DNA of 64,000 nt, taken from positions 3,658,001 to 3,722,000 of the forward strand of contig NC_026661.2 in NCBI RefSeq assembly GCF_000004075.3, in the 5' to 3' direction. This document shows, piece after piece, positions 36,909-48,900 of this stretch (positions within the stretch are counted from its first letter, which is position 1; each line of letters opens with the position of its first letter). This stretch comes from Cucumis sativus. Lineage: Eukaryota; Streptophyta; Magnoliopsida; Cucurbitales; Cucurbitaceae. Made by a program: the position numbers and the translations under genes. The notes beneath the pieces were generated by a model, which ran no database searches, was not told the origin of the DNA, and worked only from the letters and a program-made list of their open reading frames with translations.

Positions 36909-39900
36909 TCATTCAGACTTCACAAGGTTGCTATTGTCTTCAGTGCCCTTTGTTGATTTTCGTTTTCTCTTTGATTTTTCAAACGAAATCCTCTTATATT
37001 TCTTCATGGGTCCTTCCTTCTCATCAAAAAGGTATTTGTACTTTACGAGTACCCTCTCTTTCTCTTCAAGCAAGCCTAGCATCTCACAAGCATCTGCAAC
37101 CCTCTGAACTATTGATTTGTCTGGGGGTTTACGTCCGAAGGCTTCGAGATCCTTAAAAAGCTTTTGATTGAAGAAGACAAGTTTAGATTAACAGAGAATA
37201 GAGGGTAATGCAATCAGATAAAACTCATCAATACATCAACCATTTTGCACCAATATATACCATTCTGTAAGTCAGTCATTGTGAAGTGTAGTGGTTATCA
37301 AACACTCTTTTCTAATTGAGCCTTCCTACCTCTAAGACAAACGGGAATTTCTCTTCTTGTTTGGGGCATTTATTTCAGTTTGGGAGGGATGACCGCCGGA
37401 CTAAGTGAAGGTTCTACCAATATGGAGTTCAATAACAATATACCTATCTGCAAGGGAATTTGATTTAATACGAAGTTGTAAAGTAAATTGCATTTGGAGC
37501 TCTAATTCATAGGAAACAAGAGAGTTTTTCCTGTTTTTCTTCTGTTTGATGCGCTGTTGGAGTGATAGTCCTCCCTTAACATTGCAAAACGACTGGATTC
37601 CAAATGACCATCGTTTCTCCTTTCTTCAAGTGGGAACTATCAAAGAAGCATAAAAACATGGAGTTTCAATGGATAACCTCAAGCTTTATTTTGGCAACTA
37701 AGACAAGGTCAACAGATAACTGAACCCCTGGTCCATATCAAATGGATTATTCCTAAAAAAAAATTTGGTGCTCTTTCTTGTATATTCAAAACCTAGTAAA
37801 ATCAAGTTCGCTTTGCAAGAGGGCAAGGAAACCTAAATATAATTAAAAGAGATCAAAATGTCTCTTCAACCATAGGAGCCATGCAGCCACTGTTAGGTTG
37901 TTGTGCTTGTATGAGATTAATGCTCCTTTGTTTATTTCCATATTTTATTTACATTGCGCCGTTCTTGATCTTTTACCCCGCTGGCCATAGGAATATATGA
38001 TAATCATTTACCATTCATCACTTGAGAAATTGAACTAGTTCAGATCTTTTTTTTTTTATAAGAGACAAGTATATTCATATAACGAGACAGAACATCCTAA
38101 GGGCGAGGGACAAGAGGGCCCTCCCCGGAAGAAGCTAGGGAACTAAGACATAATGGCCTTCCAATTGTTGAAAATCATAGAAAGGCTATAATTACAAAAG
38201 TGTTTGGTGTAATTCGTACTCCACCAAGAGGCTGTGTGTTGAACCACAGTCCAAAAAGAATCAAAAGAATTAAATCTATCTTAAAAAATTCCGCTATTCC
38301 TTTCTTTCCAAATACTCCACAAAAGGGAACGCGTCGCACATTTCCATAAGATGTTTCCTTTAGGGCTGTAACCTCTAATGTTAAGACCTTCAATCATCCA
38401 GCTATCAATCTTGCTAGGAAGGCAAAGCTCCAAATCAAAAATACCAAACAGAGTGTTCCAAGCTTTTCTTGTGAAGGGACAATGTAGAAATAAATGATCC
38501 AAGGTTTCCTCATCTTTAGCGCATAGGCAACACATCGAGGGGCTAAGCAATGTGTTCTGAATTTTTTTTTGTAGTTTCTCATGGGGTGTTGAGGCTTCTG
38601 TAAGCAAGCGACCATAAGAAAAACTTCACCTTCTTCGGAATTTTATTCTTCCAAATATGACGAATCAAGGGAACAGCAATGTTGGGGGATCTCTTAGTTA
38701 AGTTAAGAAAAGTAGATTTTGTAGTGAAGTTGCCATTCATGTTAGGAATCCATTTAAGACTATCATTCCTTTCAGTGGGGGCCCAAGAGTGAAGAATTTC
38801 TAAAGCAGAGGCCGCATTGGCAATCTCGTTGTCGAGCATATTTCTTCTAAGGCCCAAATTCCAAGAATGAGTAGCAGTACACCAGCATTCAGCCACATAA
38901 GCATCCTTATTCAGCGCCAAAGAGAATAAGTTAGGGAATTTTTCTGCAAGTGTTTCCGCGACACACCATTTATCCTTCCAAAATTTGATTTTTGTTCCTT
39001 CTCCCAAAACAAAAGCAGAAAAATTAAAGAATATCTCCTTATGCTTTAAAATACCAGCCCATAATCTATGAGATTTTCCCCTGTTTGGATCTTTGGTAGA
39101 CCACCCATTCTCATCTAAACCATAGATGGCCACAATTAATCGCCTCCATAAAGAGGTTTCTTCCTTACTAAACCTCCAAAACCATTTAGTGAGAAGAGCA
39201 ATATTCTTTTGCCTAAAAGAGCCAATCCCAAGACCACCATAACAAGTTGGGGTGGAAGTGCATTCCCAGTTGACGAGATGAGCAATTGGATTCGTAGATC
39301 CACCTGTCCAAACAAACTTCCTGATCATCTGTTCCAATCTATTAATAACGCCAACTGGAGCTTGAGCAAGGGAGAAGAGATAACAAGGGAGGCTGTTGAG
39401 AACTGATTGCACCAGAGTTAGTCTACCCCCTTTGGAGAGGGATACATTCCTCCACCTATCAAATTTGTGTCTGAATCTCTCTTCAAGATTGTTCCACATC
39501 TCTTTTCTATTATGACCCCTTCCAATAGAGAAGCCCAAATATTTAAAGGGAAGATTATCGACCGAGCATCCCGTAGATTCACTAAAAGGAGCTAAGTCAT
39601 CATTGCTAAGGTTAATACCGATCAGGGAGGTTTTAGCTCTATTAAGGGAAAGACCGGCTCCCATAAGGAAGATATTAACCACCTTCCACCAGTTCTCCAG
39701 ATTTCCATCCTCCCAGGAAGAAAAAAGAAGCGTGTCGTCTGCGTACTGAAGATGGGTTAAATCCTCTGACAGGTTCTCAAAATGAAAGCCTTTTAAACTC
39801 CTTTTCTCATTACAGTAGTGGATAAGGCAGCTTAGAGCATCTCCCACAATCGTAAAAAGAAAAGGAGCAAGAGGATCACCTTGACGAATGCCCCTTTTAG

Positions 39901-42900
39901 CAATAATTTTTCCTCTAGGCCTCCCGTTGACAATGATGGAGAAATTAGTTGTCGACAAGCATCCCCAAATCCATTTCCTCCATCTCTTACCAAAGCCTTT
40001 AAGTTTCATGATCATATCAAGAAAAGACCAATCCACCTTATCATAAGCTCTCTCCAGGTCGAGCTTCAAAAGCACGCCTTTTCTGCCTCTTAAAGACCAT
40101 TCGTCAACAGCCTCAGAAGCAGTTAAAATAGCATCAAGGATTTGTCTTCCCTCCACAAAAGCCATTTGAGAGTTATTAATTATCGATGGAATAACTTTTT
40201 TAAGCCTTGAAGCAAGCACCTTGGAGATAATTTTATACAAGGAGGTAATCAAGCTAATTGGTCTGAAGTCACTGACACGGCCCGCCTCTTTCTTTTTGGG
40301 GATGAGGCAAATATAAGTCTCGTTACATCTTCTATTAATAACTCCGTTTTTAAAAAAATCTTGGAACACCCTTACGAGGTCGGATTTCAGAATGTTCCAT
40401 GATTTTTTATAAAACTCTCCAGTCATGCCATCAGGGCCAGGGGACTTGAGACAACCCAAATCAAAGACAGCTTCTCTAATTTCTTTTTCGGTAAAGGGAG
40501 CCTCAAGTAAATTCGAATCCTGTAAGCTAAGGCCTCTCCAATTAAGACCGTCACAAATAAACGGCGAGGAGATCCTTGTGCCATATAACATTGAAAAGAA
40601 GCTGAGGATCTCATCCACAATCTCCTTATCTGTGACAAGAGTCTTCCCATCAATACTAACCAAGGAAGAAATAATACTTTTACTTTTACGAGCCGAAATC
40701 CATCTGTGGAAGAAGCTTGAGTTTTCCTCCCCCTCTCTAAGCCAGTGAAGCTTCGACTTCTTAATCCACAACTTCTGTTCTTTCACAATCAAATCAAGCA
40801 GAGCTCCTCTACAGTTTTCTCTTTCCTTCACATTTTCCTCGTTGAGGCAGCTTGACTCTTCAAGTGAGTCAAAAGAGTTAATCTTATCAATCAGCACCTG
40901 TTTTTGGGAGAAAATGTTACCAAAAGTCTCCTTATTCCAACTTTTTAGGATGGCTTTCAGACCTTTTAGCTTTTCCATGAAAGAGAATATAGGCCAGCCA
41001 TCAGCCTCCAAACTGCCCCACCAGTTCTCAACATTTTTAAAGAAAAGATGATGATCCAGCCAAGCATTTTCAAATCTAAAAGGTGTGGGACCCCAGGAAT
41101 GAGCCCCCATTTTTAAAAGTATCGAAAAGTGATCCGATGTGGTACGAGGAAGTCTTTCCACACTTACTTCTCTAAAGAACTCCATCCAAGGCTTGGATAG
41201 AGGGAATCTGTCGAGCTTTGAAGCAGCGGGCCTAACCCCTAATCGGGACCAAGAGAACCTTCCGTTTCGGAAGGGAATATCCACCAAATCCAACTCCTCA
41301 ATCAGGTTGTTAAATCGAAGCATACTTCTAGTCGGGCGAGTGCCAAAGCTCTTCTCATTTAACCATCTGACTACATTGAAGTCACCCCCTACGCACCAGT
41401 TATCGTTGCACAAGCCATATAAGCTAGAAAGCTCCATCCAGAATTGGTCTCTACGTCTATAAGACGAGGGGCCGTAAACACCTGTTATCCATCCACAGAA
41501 ACCAGCATTAAGTTTACAATGAATAGAAACAGAGAACTCCCCTTGAATTGAGTCATCTACCGTGAGTGAATCCTCTTTCCACAAAATAAGAATACCACCC
41601 GACGAACCATAAGCCTCTAAGGAAGCCCAGCCAACAAACCGACTACTCCAAACGGACTTCACCAACTGACGATCGACACTGCTTACTTTAGTTTCTTGTA
41701 GAATTACCACATCTGGATTGAATTTCACAAGCGCTCTTTTGGGGCGAGCATTAATACCCCTTACATTCCAAGAGATAATTAACATGGATCACCCTCAAAG
41801 CCCGGCTTATTATTATCTTTTTCCGCTTGGGCTTCCCTTTCCCAACTACCTAGCAGTGCTTTGACTTCTCTAGTAAGCTTTTTGTTGTTGTTCGAGGAGG
41901 TCCCACCCTTCCTATGTTGTTTCCCTTTTCTGGTTACAGCCCGAATGCATAAATCATATTCAAGTAGAGCCGCTATCACCTCCTTACTCAATGGAAAAGG
42001 ATTCTGTATAGAAGCTGCTGGTTCTAACTCGGTTACGCTTTCAGTTTCAAATAACTCTTCATTGGATAAAGGAAGCTCACCGGTATCCTCAACAGCTATT
42101 AGCTGGAGACCCTCTTCCCTACCTCTTTCCGTGGTGCTTACCTCGTGGAAGAGTCTTTGGACGTCGGAAGAAAAATCCGAGATGTGCTGCACGTCTTCGG
42201 CTTCAAGAGGAGCAAATTTGTTTTCAGAGATGAGGCTGCCCGGGCTAGAAATAGAAACGTCCGAAGTTGGATCTATTTCTCCATGAATGCGGTCTGATAT
42301 GAACGTTGAAGTTGAAGAGCCTCCAGGTTGGTTTGTGGAGCAGATCACACTGTTTTTAAAGAAAGGTCGAATTTCTTCCTTTTCTGCAAACTTAATTTTG
42401 GTGGGCTTGGGTAATTTTAGTAAAAGGGGTTGGTTGGCACGGGTAGCTTGGGAATTTTCTCTAATAAAAAGCCCAGTTTGCTTTTTAATATTGGTGGGTT
42501 GTTGAGTAAGTACTTCATCAACTGCTATGCCTTTCCCTTTTAAATCAGGGAAGCCCACATCTGTAATGAGGCCCACTTCATTGGTCAAGCCCAATTTATT
42601 AGTCAAATCCATTAGGGTTTGCTTGGGCGGCAAATTTGAATTAGTTCCTCTAATATCTCCGTCAGTTTGCAGAGAAGGACAGATGTTCTCAGCTTCTTCT
42701 GTCGCCGTACTCACCATCTCAGAATTCTGAAAAGCGAAAACTGCCAGCCTTGAGTTCGACTTCTCCACACGCCAAATATCAATCGGGTTCGGATCCGGGC
42801 CGCCCGGACCTTTGAAGAAATTCTCAACTTGTTCCGGCGAGAAGGATCCATGGATTCCGGCGACTTTATCAATAAGAAGATTGGGATCTTGGAAGGAAGC

Positions 42901-45900
42901 CACCTGCACAAGATAAGAATCGGGACCTTCTATCAGCTCAAAATCCACCGAAATGAAGCCGCAGTAATTCCCTCTAACTTTGATATTCACTTCCAAACAG
43001 TTAATGAGGCTCGAATTTTCTTCCGCAAACTCAATGAAGCCTCCAAGAACAAAGCTAGGGTTTGAAATGTTTGTGAAGGCCCACAAAACATGAACCTAGT
43101 AAAAGGAACCATAAACTTGACACACTATGAACCACGTCCGATCAGTACAGATCAAAATCAAGTTTAGGAGTATACTTTAGTCAAGGATTCAAAATAAAAA
43201 GAGTTATAAAATCTGTTGGTTTATAACTAAGAGAATATCGAGGAGTAGTAGATTAGCATAATACAATGATCAATTAAAGTGAATCAATTCTATAGAGCTT
43301 GGCCTGTTAATCTTGTCTTTTCAATTATTCCTTACTAATCAGTTTTTTTTTTACTAATAAAAACACTTCCATTGAGAGATAATGAAGAATTTACATGAGT
43401 GGCAATACCCAAGCCCCGAGAAAGTCGCATTACAAAAAAGGATCCCAGCTAAGGTTAGTAAGATCCAAAGAACAATTACAAAATGTTTTTGACAACAAAG
43501 CCCAAAGCGAAACGTGATAATGAACGAGAGACCAAAGGTCTTTAGAGTCCCTCTCCACACCTCTAAAAGTCCTATATTCTGTTCACCCCATAAAAACCAC
43601 AAGATTGCACAGACAGTAGCACTCCAAAGAAATTTGCCTTTGTCCCCAACAAGCAAATTGAGGAGGTATTCCTCAATCATACCTACTGCTCTGAGGTGAG
43701 CAGTATCCCTACCAAATGTCGAGCAAAGTAACCCCATACAGTACTCGCATAATCACAACTCCAAGGGATATGGTCCAAGCCTTCCGCTGACTTGTAAAAG
43801 AGAACACAGCAAAAAGGGCCAAACTAACGAGGGCATTGTTGATTTTATGGAATAAATCTATATTTCATTCATTATTTAGTAGAGATACAAGCTTATATAT
43901 AACCATAGAGAAATAGACTTAAGGAAATAATATCAAATAATATCTCTAGAATAATATCACCTAAGAATAATCTAATTATATTAATAACCTTAACGAGTTA
44001 TGCCAAGAAAAGAATCTCAAGTTTCTAGAACTCTTAATCCTGCAAGGTTTGTAGGAAAGATTTGCAAGAATAGTCCTTCATGGGATTGGGGCTCCATATT
44101 CTAACTGTTGGTGATATATAATTAAATTTGCCTTCAACCACCAGCTTAAGCTTTTGGATGAATTGGTGGTTTAATATGGTATCAGAGCAGGTGGTCCAGG
44201 GAGGTCCTGTGTTCAAGCCCCTGCATTGTCGTTTCCTCCCCAATTAAAATCAATTTCCACTTGTTGGGCCTTTCAGATATTTCAAGCCCACAAGTGAGGG
44301 GGAGTGTTGGTGATATATAATTAAATTTGCCTTCAACCACCAGCTTAAGCTTTTGGATGAATTGGTGGTAATACTAACATCCCTTCTACCTTGTCGAAAG
44401 TGGTGATCCTCCAATAAGGAAAGGAGTGTAAGTGGTAACCACTTCCATCCTTTCCTCATCAGTAAGGTGTCGATTAAAAACGAAGTGCAAAGAATATGAA
44501 TTCCCCAACCATACTAAGAAGTCAGACATTATGTGATATGACCATACTGAGGAGTCAGACATTACCTGATATTTGAGGTAAGAGAAATGATACAAAGTGG
44601 GAAAGGAGGCACAAAAAGGTTTATCCCCAACCCAAAAATAAGTAGTTTTCCCATCCCCCACCACACATCGGACCCAAGGAGAAGATTTAGGAAGCTCTTT
44701 TGAAATTTCTTTCCAAAATTTCCGGTGCATGCCTTTACATTTATTAAATCACCAATTCACCCAAAAGCTTAAACTTGTGGTTGAAGGCAAATTTAATTAT
44801 ATATCACCAACAACATTCTCTAGACAACCACTCAAAAGGATGGGGACCAAATTTGAATGGTAGCATAATTACACGCTTGGAAAGATTGAGAATTCGCCAC
44901 TGGACTAGGTCCATTACAAGGAAGTTTTAAGTATTAGGAAGATAATGTTGGTTGTCTTTGGCTGAAATATTTGAAATTGGTATAGTTTGTTTTATTTCGT
45001 TTCGTTGTAATTTGAATGTTATTCTCTTTTCATTCTATCAATGAAAAGGCTTGTTTCCTTTATAAAAAAAAATGTTTTTCTCCATTAATGGAAACATTTA
45101 ATTTTTTTTGTTTTTAAAATGGGAGAAAAAATTTATTTCCTATTCCAAATAGTTTAATGGGAAAGTGAAAAATAAATAAATAATAAAAACAATATCCCAA
45201 GCATAAAGTCATTTCCAGAAGGCACTGGCACTGCAATAGACTGAATAAAACTAAAAATGAGAATTATACCTTTACAAGGTCTTCTAGCCTTTTATTTCGG
45301 TAGTATATTGCCATCATGCTTCTGCACACTTGCCAGGGAACTGAATGAAGATCCGAACCAATCTTCATGACCCAAAATTTGTGTGCTTCTTCCCCTCGAT
45401 GGTCCATGTCTAAAGCCCGTATTAACTGCCCATAGACATTCATTGTGGTTCCCTGGCCCTTGCTTAGCATCCATTTGATTACCTAGAAGACATTCACATG
45501 AATCTAACAGCATCCATTTCTATCATGTTCATGACCTATAGAATTACCCAATATTTTGTCCAAATTCAATGACGACAAGTTTTAAAAAAATATTTTAGAA
45601 GTTGACATTTCCACAGCTTAACTCAAAATATCTATAGTATTATTAGGCCAGAGTATTACCCAACACACATAGTACTCTTCAATTTATGTGAATTAATCTA
45701 AACAAGTAGAAGTCTTTAACTAATCTACATTACACAATTATTCTTTTTTCCTTTTGAAACAGAAACGAGTCTCTTTATTAGTGACAATAAATTAGCCTAA
45801 TGCTTAAAGTACAAAAGTAATATACTGTGAGCAATAGATAGGAGAAAAATGACTAAAAGGACAATCAAAATAATGGTACAAACAAGCCAAAATCCTCTAT

Positions 45901-48900
45901 AACTCAAACCAAAAAGGAGAAAGAATAACCAAGCAAAATAGTGCTCTTTCAAAAAGAAGCCAATTTCGATAGAAGAATTGCACACTAATAGCTTCAAAAA
46001 GAATGTAGATGGAACACCAATGGGAGACAAAAACAATCTTGAGCCCGAGAAGACTTGCTAACAATTTTCAAAGCAACAAACTACAAAGTAACATTAATTT
46101 CTATGACAGAGGAAGTCATTCTTGCACCCGATGAGAAAAGATGAAACGATAAACCAACTCAACCAAAATGTCGAAAAGTAAATTACAACGCCCACAATAA
46201 GCTTCGAGATGAGTGAAGAGGGAAAGCCAAGTGAACAACAACCATCCTTGCTGAATCTTCACTAAGACGAAAACCAGGAACTGCTAGAAATATTAACTGT
46301 TCAATCTGTTGGAAGCAATTCTTGAGCCCTGCTTCTTCAACGAATCTAAGGGAAGAACTAGTTCTAAATTAAATGCTCAATAGACTTGAATCCCAAACTC
46401 TTTATCTGCAGCCTTCAAACCTCACAAAGAACCCGATTATTGAAACAAAAAGTGACTAAAATCAGATTTCAAATAAAAACTAGTTTACATTTTTCTACTA
46501 TCGACTTTAAATGAGTTGGAATTTCGCAATGCTTAGATTGAGAGGGGTTTCCAGAGGTCTGTTTTCCATCATTCAATTCCTCTTCATTCTTAAAAAAACC
46601 ATTGAGATCAATTTCTAAAGTCTCCTTCAAAGCTTGATCCTCTAACTCATTTAGCTTCCCCAAATTTGAGTCAAAATTTGAATCACAATTCTTTTTGGAT
46701 AGAGGGCCTGGAGTTTGGCAAAGGGAGCCTCTCAAAACTTTTACTTTTGAGGAAGGTAAGGAAAAAACAGAATATTTAAAATGTGGTTGGCAAGATCTCT
46801 GATGGTCTGATCTGGTTGAAAGAGAAGAAACTTGAATCTATGTGTAATTAACCTCTAAAGAATCAGGATCTAAGTTCCATTCTACCTAAGCCAATCTTTT
46901 TTTAACTCTGGATGTCTAACCTTATTGAAGATGAAGCAGCTTGGCCTTCAGTGTCTTTTACCTTTAAAATTTCAGAATTTTAAAGATTTTGGTCTGACAT
47001 CTTTGTCTTTACGAGAGCCTTTCTTAAGAGATCCTTCGGCCTCCTTCTTCTAACAAAATGCTTGGGTAACGTCTTAAAGGGAAGTGAAGGTTTCTTTGAT
47101 TTTGTATGCTTTCTAGAAAAACCTCTTAGACTAGAATGGCCGAAGACGCATGGGATGAAGAAGATAAATGCACACATGAAGAGAAGAAGCTTGAGGCTCT
47201 TTTAGACGGAGCTGAGATTGGCACTAACCCAACCTTTGCAGAAGAGGCTCCTGATGCTGAAGAAGCAAGAGAGAGAGACCTTCTAACGGCAGAACAAGAA
47301 GCGGAAAAATTATGACATTTAGCCAAACGGACTAAATAAGAGGAGATGGGTTGAGTGTCTCTTGGGTTCTCGGTGGACAGTACTTCTTTTTTGATGTTAA
47401 CATAGTTCTTGCCAGTAGAAAAAACTCAAACTACCATTTTAAAAGCACCCCTTCGACTTCCACTTCAATATTCCCTCCAAAAAATGAAGAGATTGTCGAT
47501 TAAACGACTGATTAACTTCCTAAATTTCAGGCGGGTGCACCAAAGAATCCAGTACTACCTTTGGATTGCAAGTCGTTGATTGGCTTTCCCCGTTTAAGAA
47601 AACTGAAGAGCCCATAAGAACTTTCTCTCTTCTTTGATTGCACCTTTACAAATTCCAACAAATTGTTCACAGTGACCTTTAGATTTACCCCATGAACAAC
47701 CACCTTCTCCGGCTCCAATGAAACAAATTCTGGCTTCTAAAGTTTCAACTGGTTGAACTTTTATGACCGGATAAATGAATTTCTAGAGTATTGTGCACGC
47801 ATCCTTGCCTGTAGAAGAAACTCAATTTGATCATTTAGCGAATCACATTCAACCCGTTCATCCTTCAAAACTGGATTTAATCTAACAGCATCTACCGGAT
47901 TTGAAAAATCATAGACAAATAAGTCTCCTCTGACTTTACTGGGTGGATTGACTGATGAAATATCACCAAAGTTCAAGAAAATATTACCTCTTTTCTCATC
48001 ATTGATTTCAAGTGTTGCCGGAATGAACACACAAAGATTCTCTTTAACTTGAATTTTAGCTTTTGAAACATTTACAAAATTCAAAGTTTCCATGGATGTA
48101 TCTAATAAGCCCCTAAAGTAGGCCCTAATAGTTTCAAAAGTTTGTTATTCCAGTAGTCTAGAGTTAAGTTCTTAATCGAGATCAATCCACCATATCCTCT
48201 TGCATACAGTGGTATGCTATGTAATATCTTATCCCATTTTTCAAATTTTAAGTGAAAGGCACCAAAATCCTGCCATTTCCCAGGTTGCTCTATCACTTCA
48301 TCCAATGATCTTTGATCAATATCAATTAGAGCATTCTCTGCAAACAACGGGTTGATGATAATCTCCAGTTTGAAGGTAGTTTGTAAAGTTTCTTTAATCT
48401 CAACCCAGCTATTGAACTCAAATAGACGTGTGACAACTCAAAGATTGTCGAAATTTGTCCGGAAGACCTTTGGATTCTTGATAATCCAATGTTGGTGACT
48501 GCTCTGTTTTTCCAGTTCCAAAACAAAGTCTTATTCTGCTTAATTTTGTCCGCATAACTATCCTTCTCTTCTTGTGATAAGCCAAAACCTTTAGATTGAC
48601 TGCTTTTCAGCTTGTTCTGGACTGAAAACCATGTCGTATAATCATATGCTTGGATTTGAAGCTTTTCATCATTTCCAGAAACGCTTGCCATCTCTGTTTT
48701 CCCTTGCCCGATAGGATATGTATGAAAGATCTTCCTCCTGTTCTAGTCCAAAAGCTGCATCTTAAAACCCAACCTTTCTCCACTCTGAATTTTGAGACTT
48801 CTGTTATGCCATTTTTTATTCTTTCTTTCTAGTAGTACTTCTTTTCTGATGTTAACATATCGATAGGCACTTGGAACCAGCAGAGTTGGGAGCTTGATAA

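Larger units (their letters stand above)
38048..43090 (-). mobile_element. Non-LTR retrotransposon (plant L1-type LINE), nearly full length
   Basis: Read on the minus strand, antisense to nothing and in the same direction as the host PPR gene, inside its 8.1 kb intron. It has ORF1 (43086-41779), ORF2 (41785-38579 plus a shifted tail to about 38160) and a 3' poly-A of about ten bases at 38048-38057. ORF2 has AP-endonuclease, reverse transcriptase and a zf-RVT-like zinc region. The 5' end is probably truncated, because ORF1 is open to the boundary without a clear ATG. Upstream of ORF1 ACTAGGTTCA and downstream of the poly-A ACTAGTTCA resemble a worn target duplication, but this is weak. Disabled by one extra C (near 38585) and by a stop near 38280. 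Confidence 0.9.
43341..44870 (-). mobile_element. LINE ORF2 3' fragment, broken by two small LTR-element insertions
   Basis: Minus-strand remnant of the zinc/RNaseH-side part of LINE ORF2, with a short poly-A at 43341-43350. Pieces in order: PFKFGPHPFEWLSREC, KGMHRKFWKEISKELP, WVRCVVGDGKTTYFWVGDKP, then LLSLLEDHHFRQGRRDV, RIWSPNPMKDYSCKSFLQ and KFLWSATVCAILWFLWGEQN. The reading frame is cut by the solo LTR (44742-44812) and the full element (44106-44373). When each is removed with one target duplication, the frame closes again. A further AT-rich insertion of unclear type lies at about 43840-44010. Inside PPR intron 5. Confidence 0.75.

Noticed and set aside
43087-43110. Possible target-site duplication of the large LINE (ACTAGGTTCA and ACTAGTTCA)
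   Set aside because: Only about nine bases match with a gap and the position relative to the poly-A is off by several bases; not claimed as a duplication.
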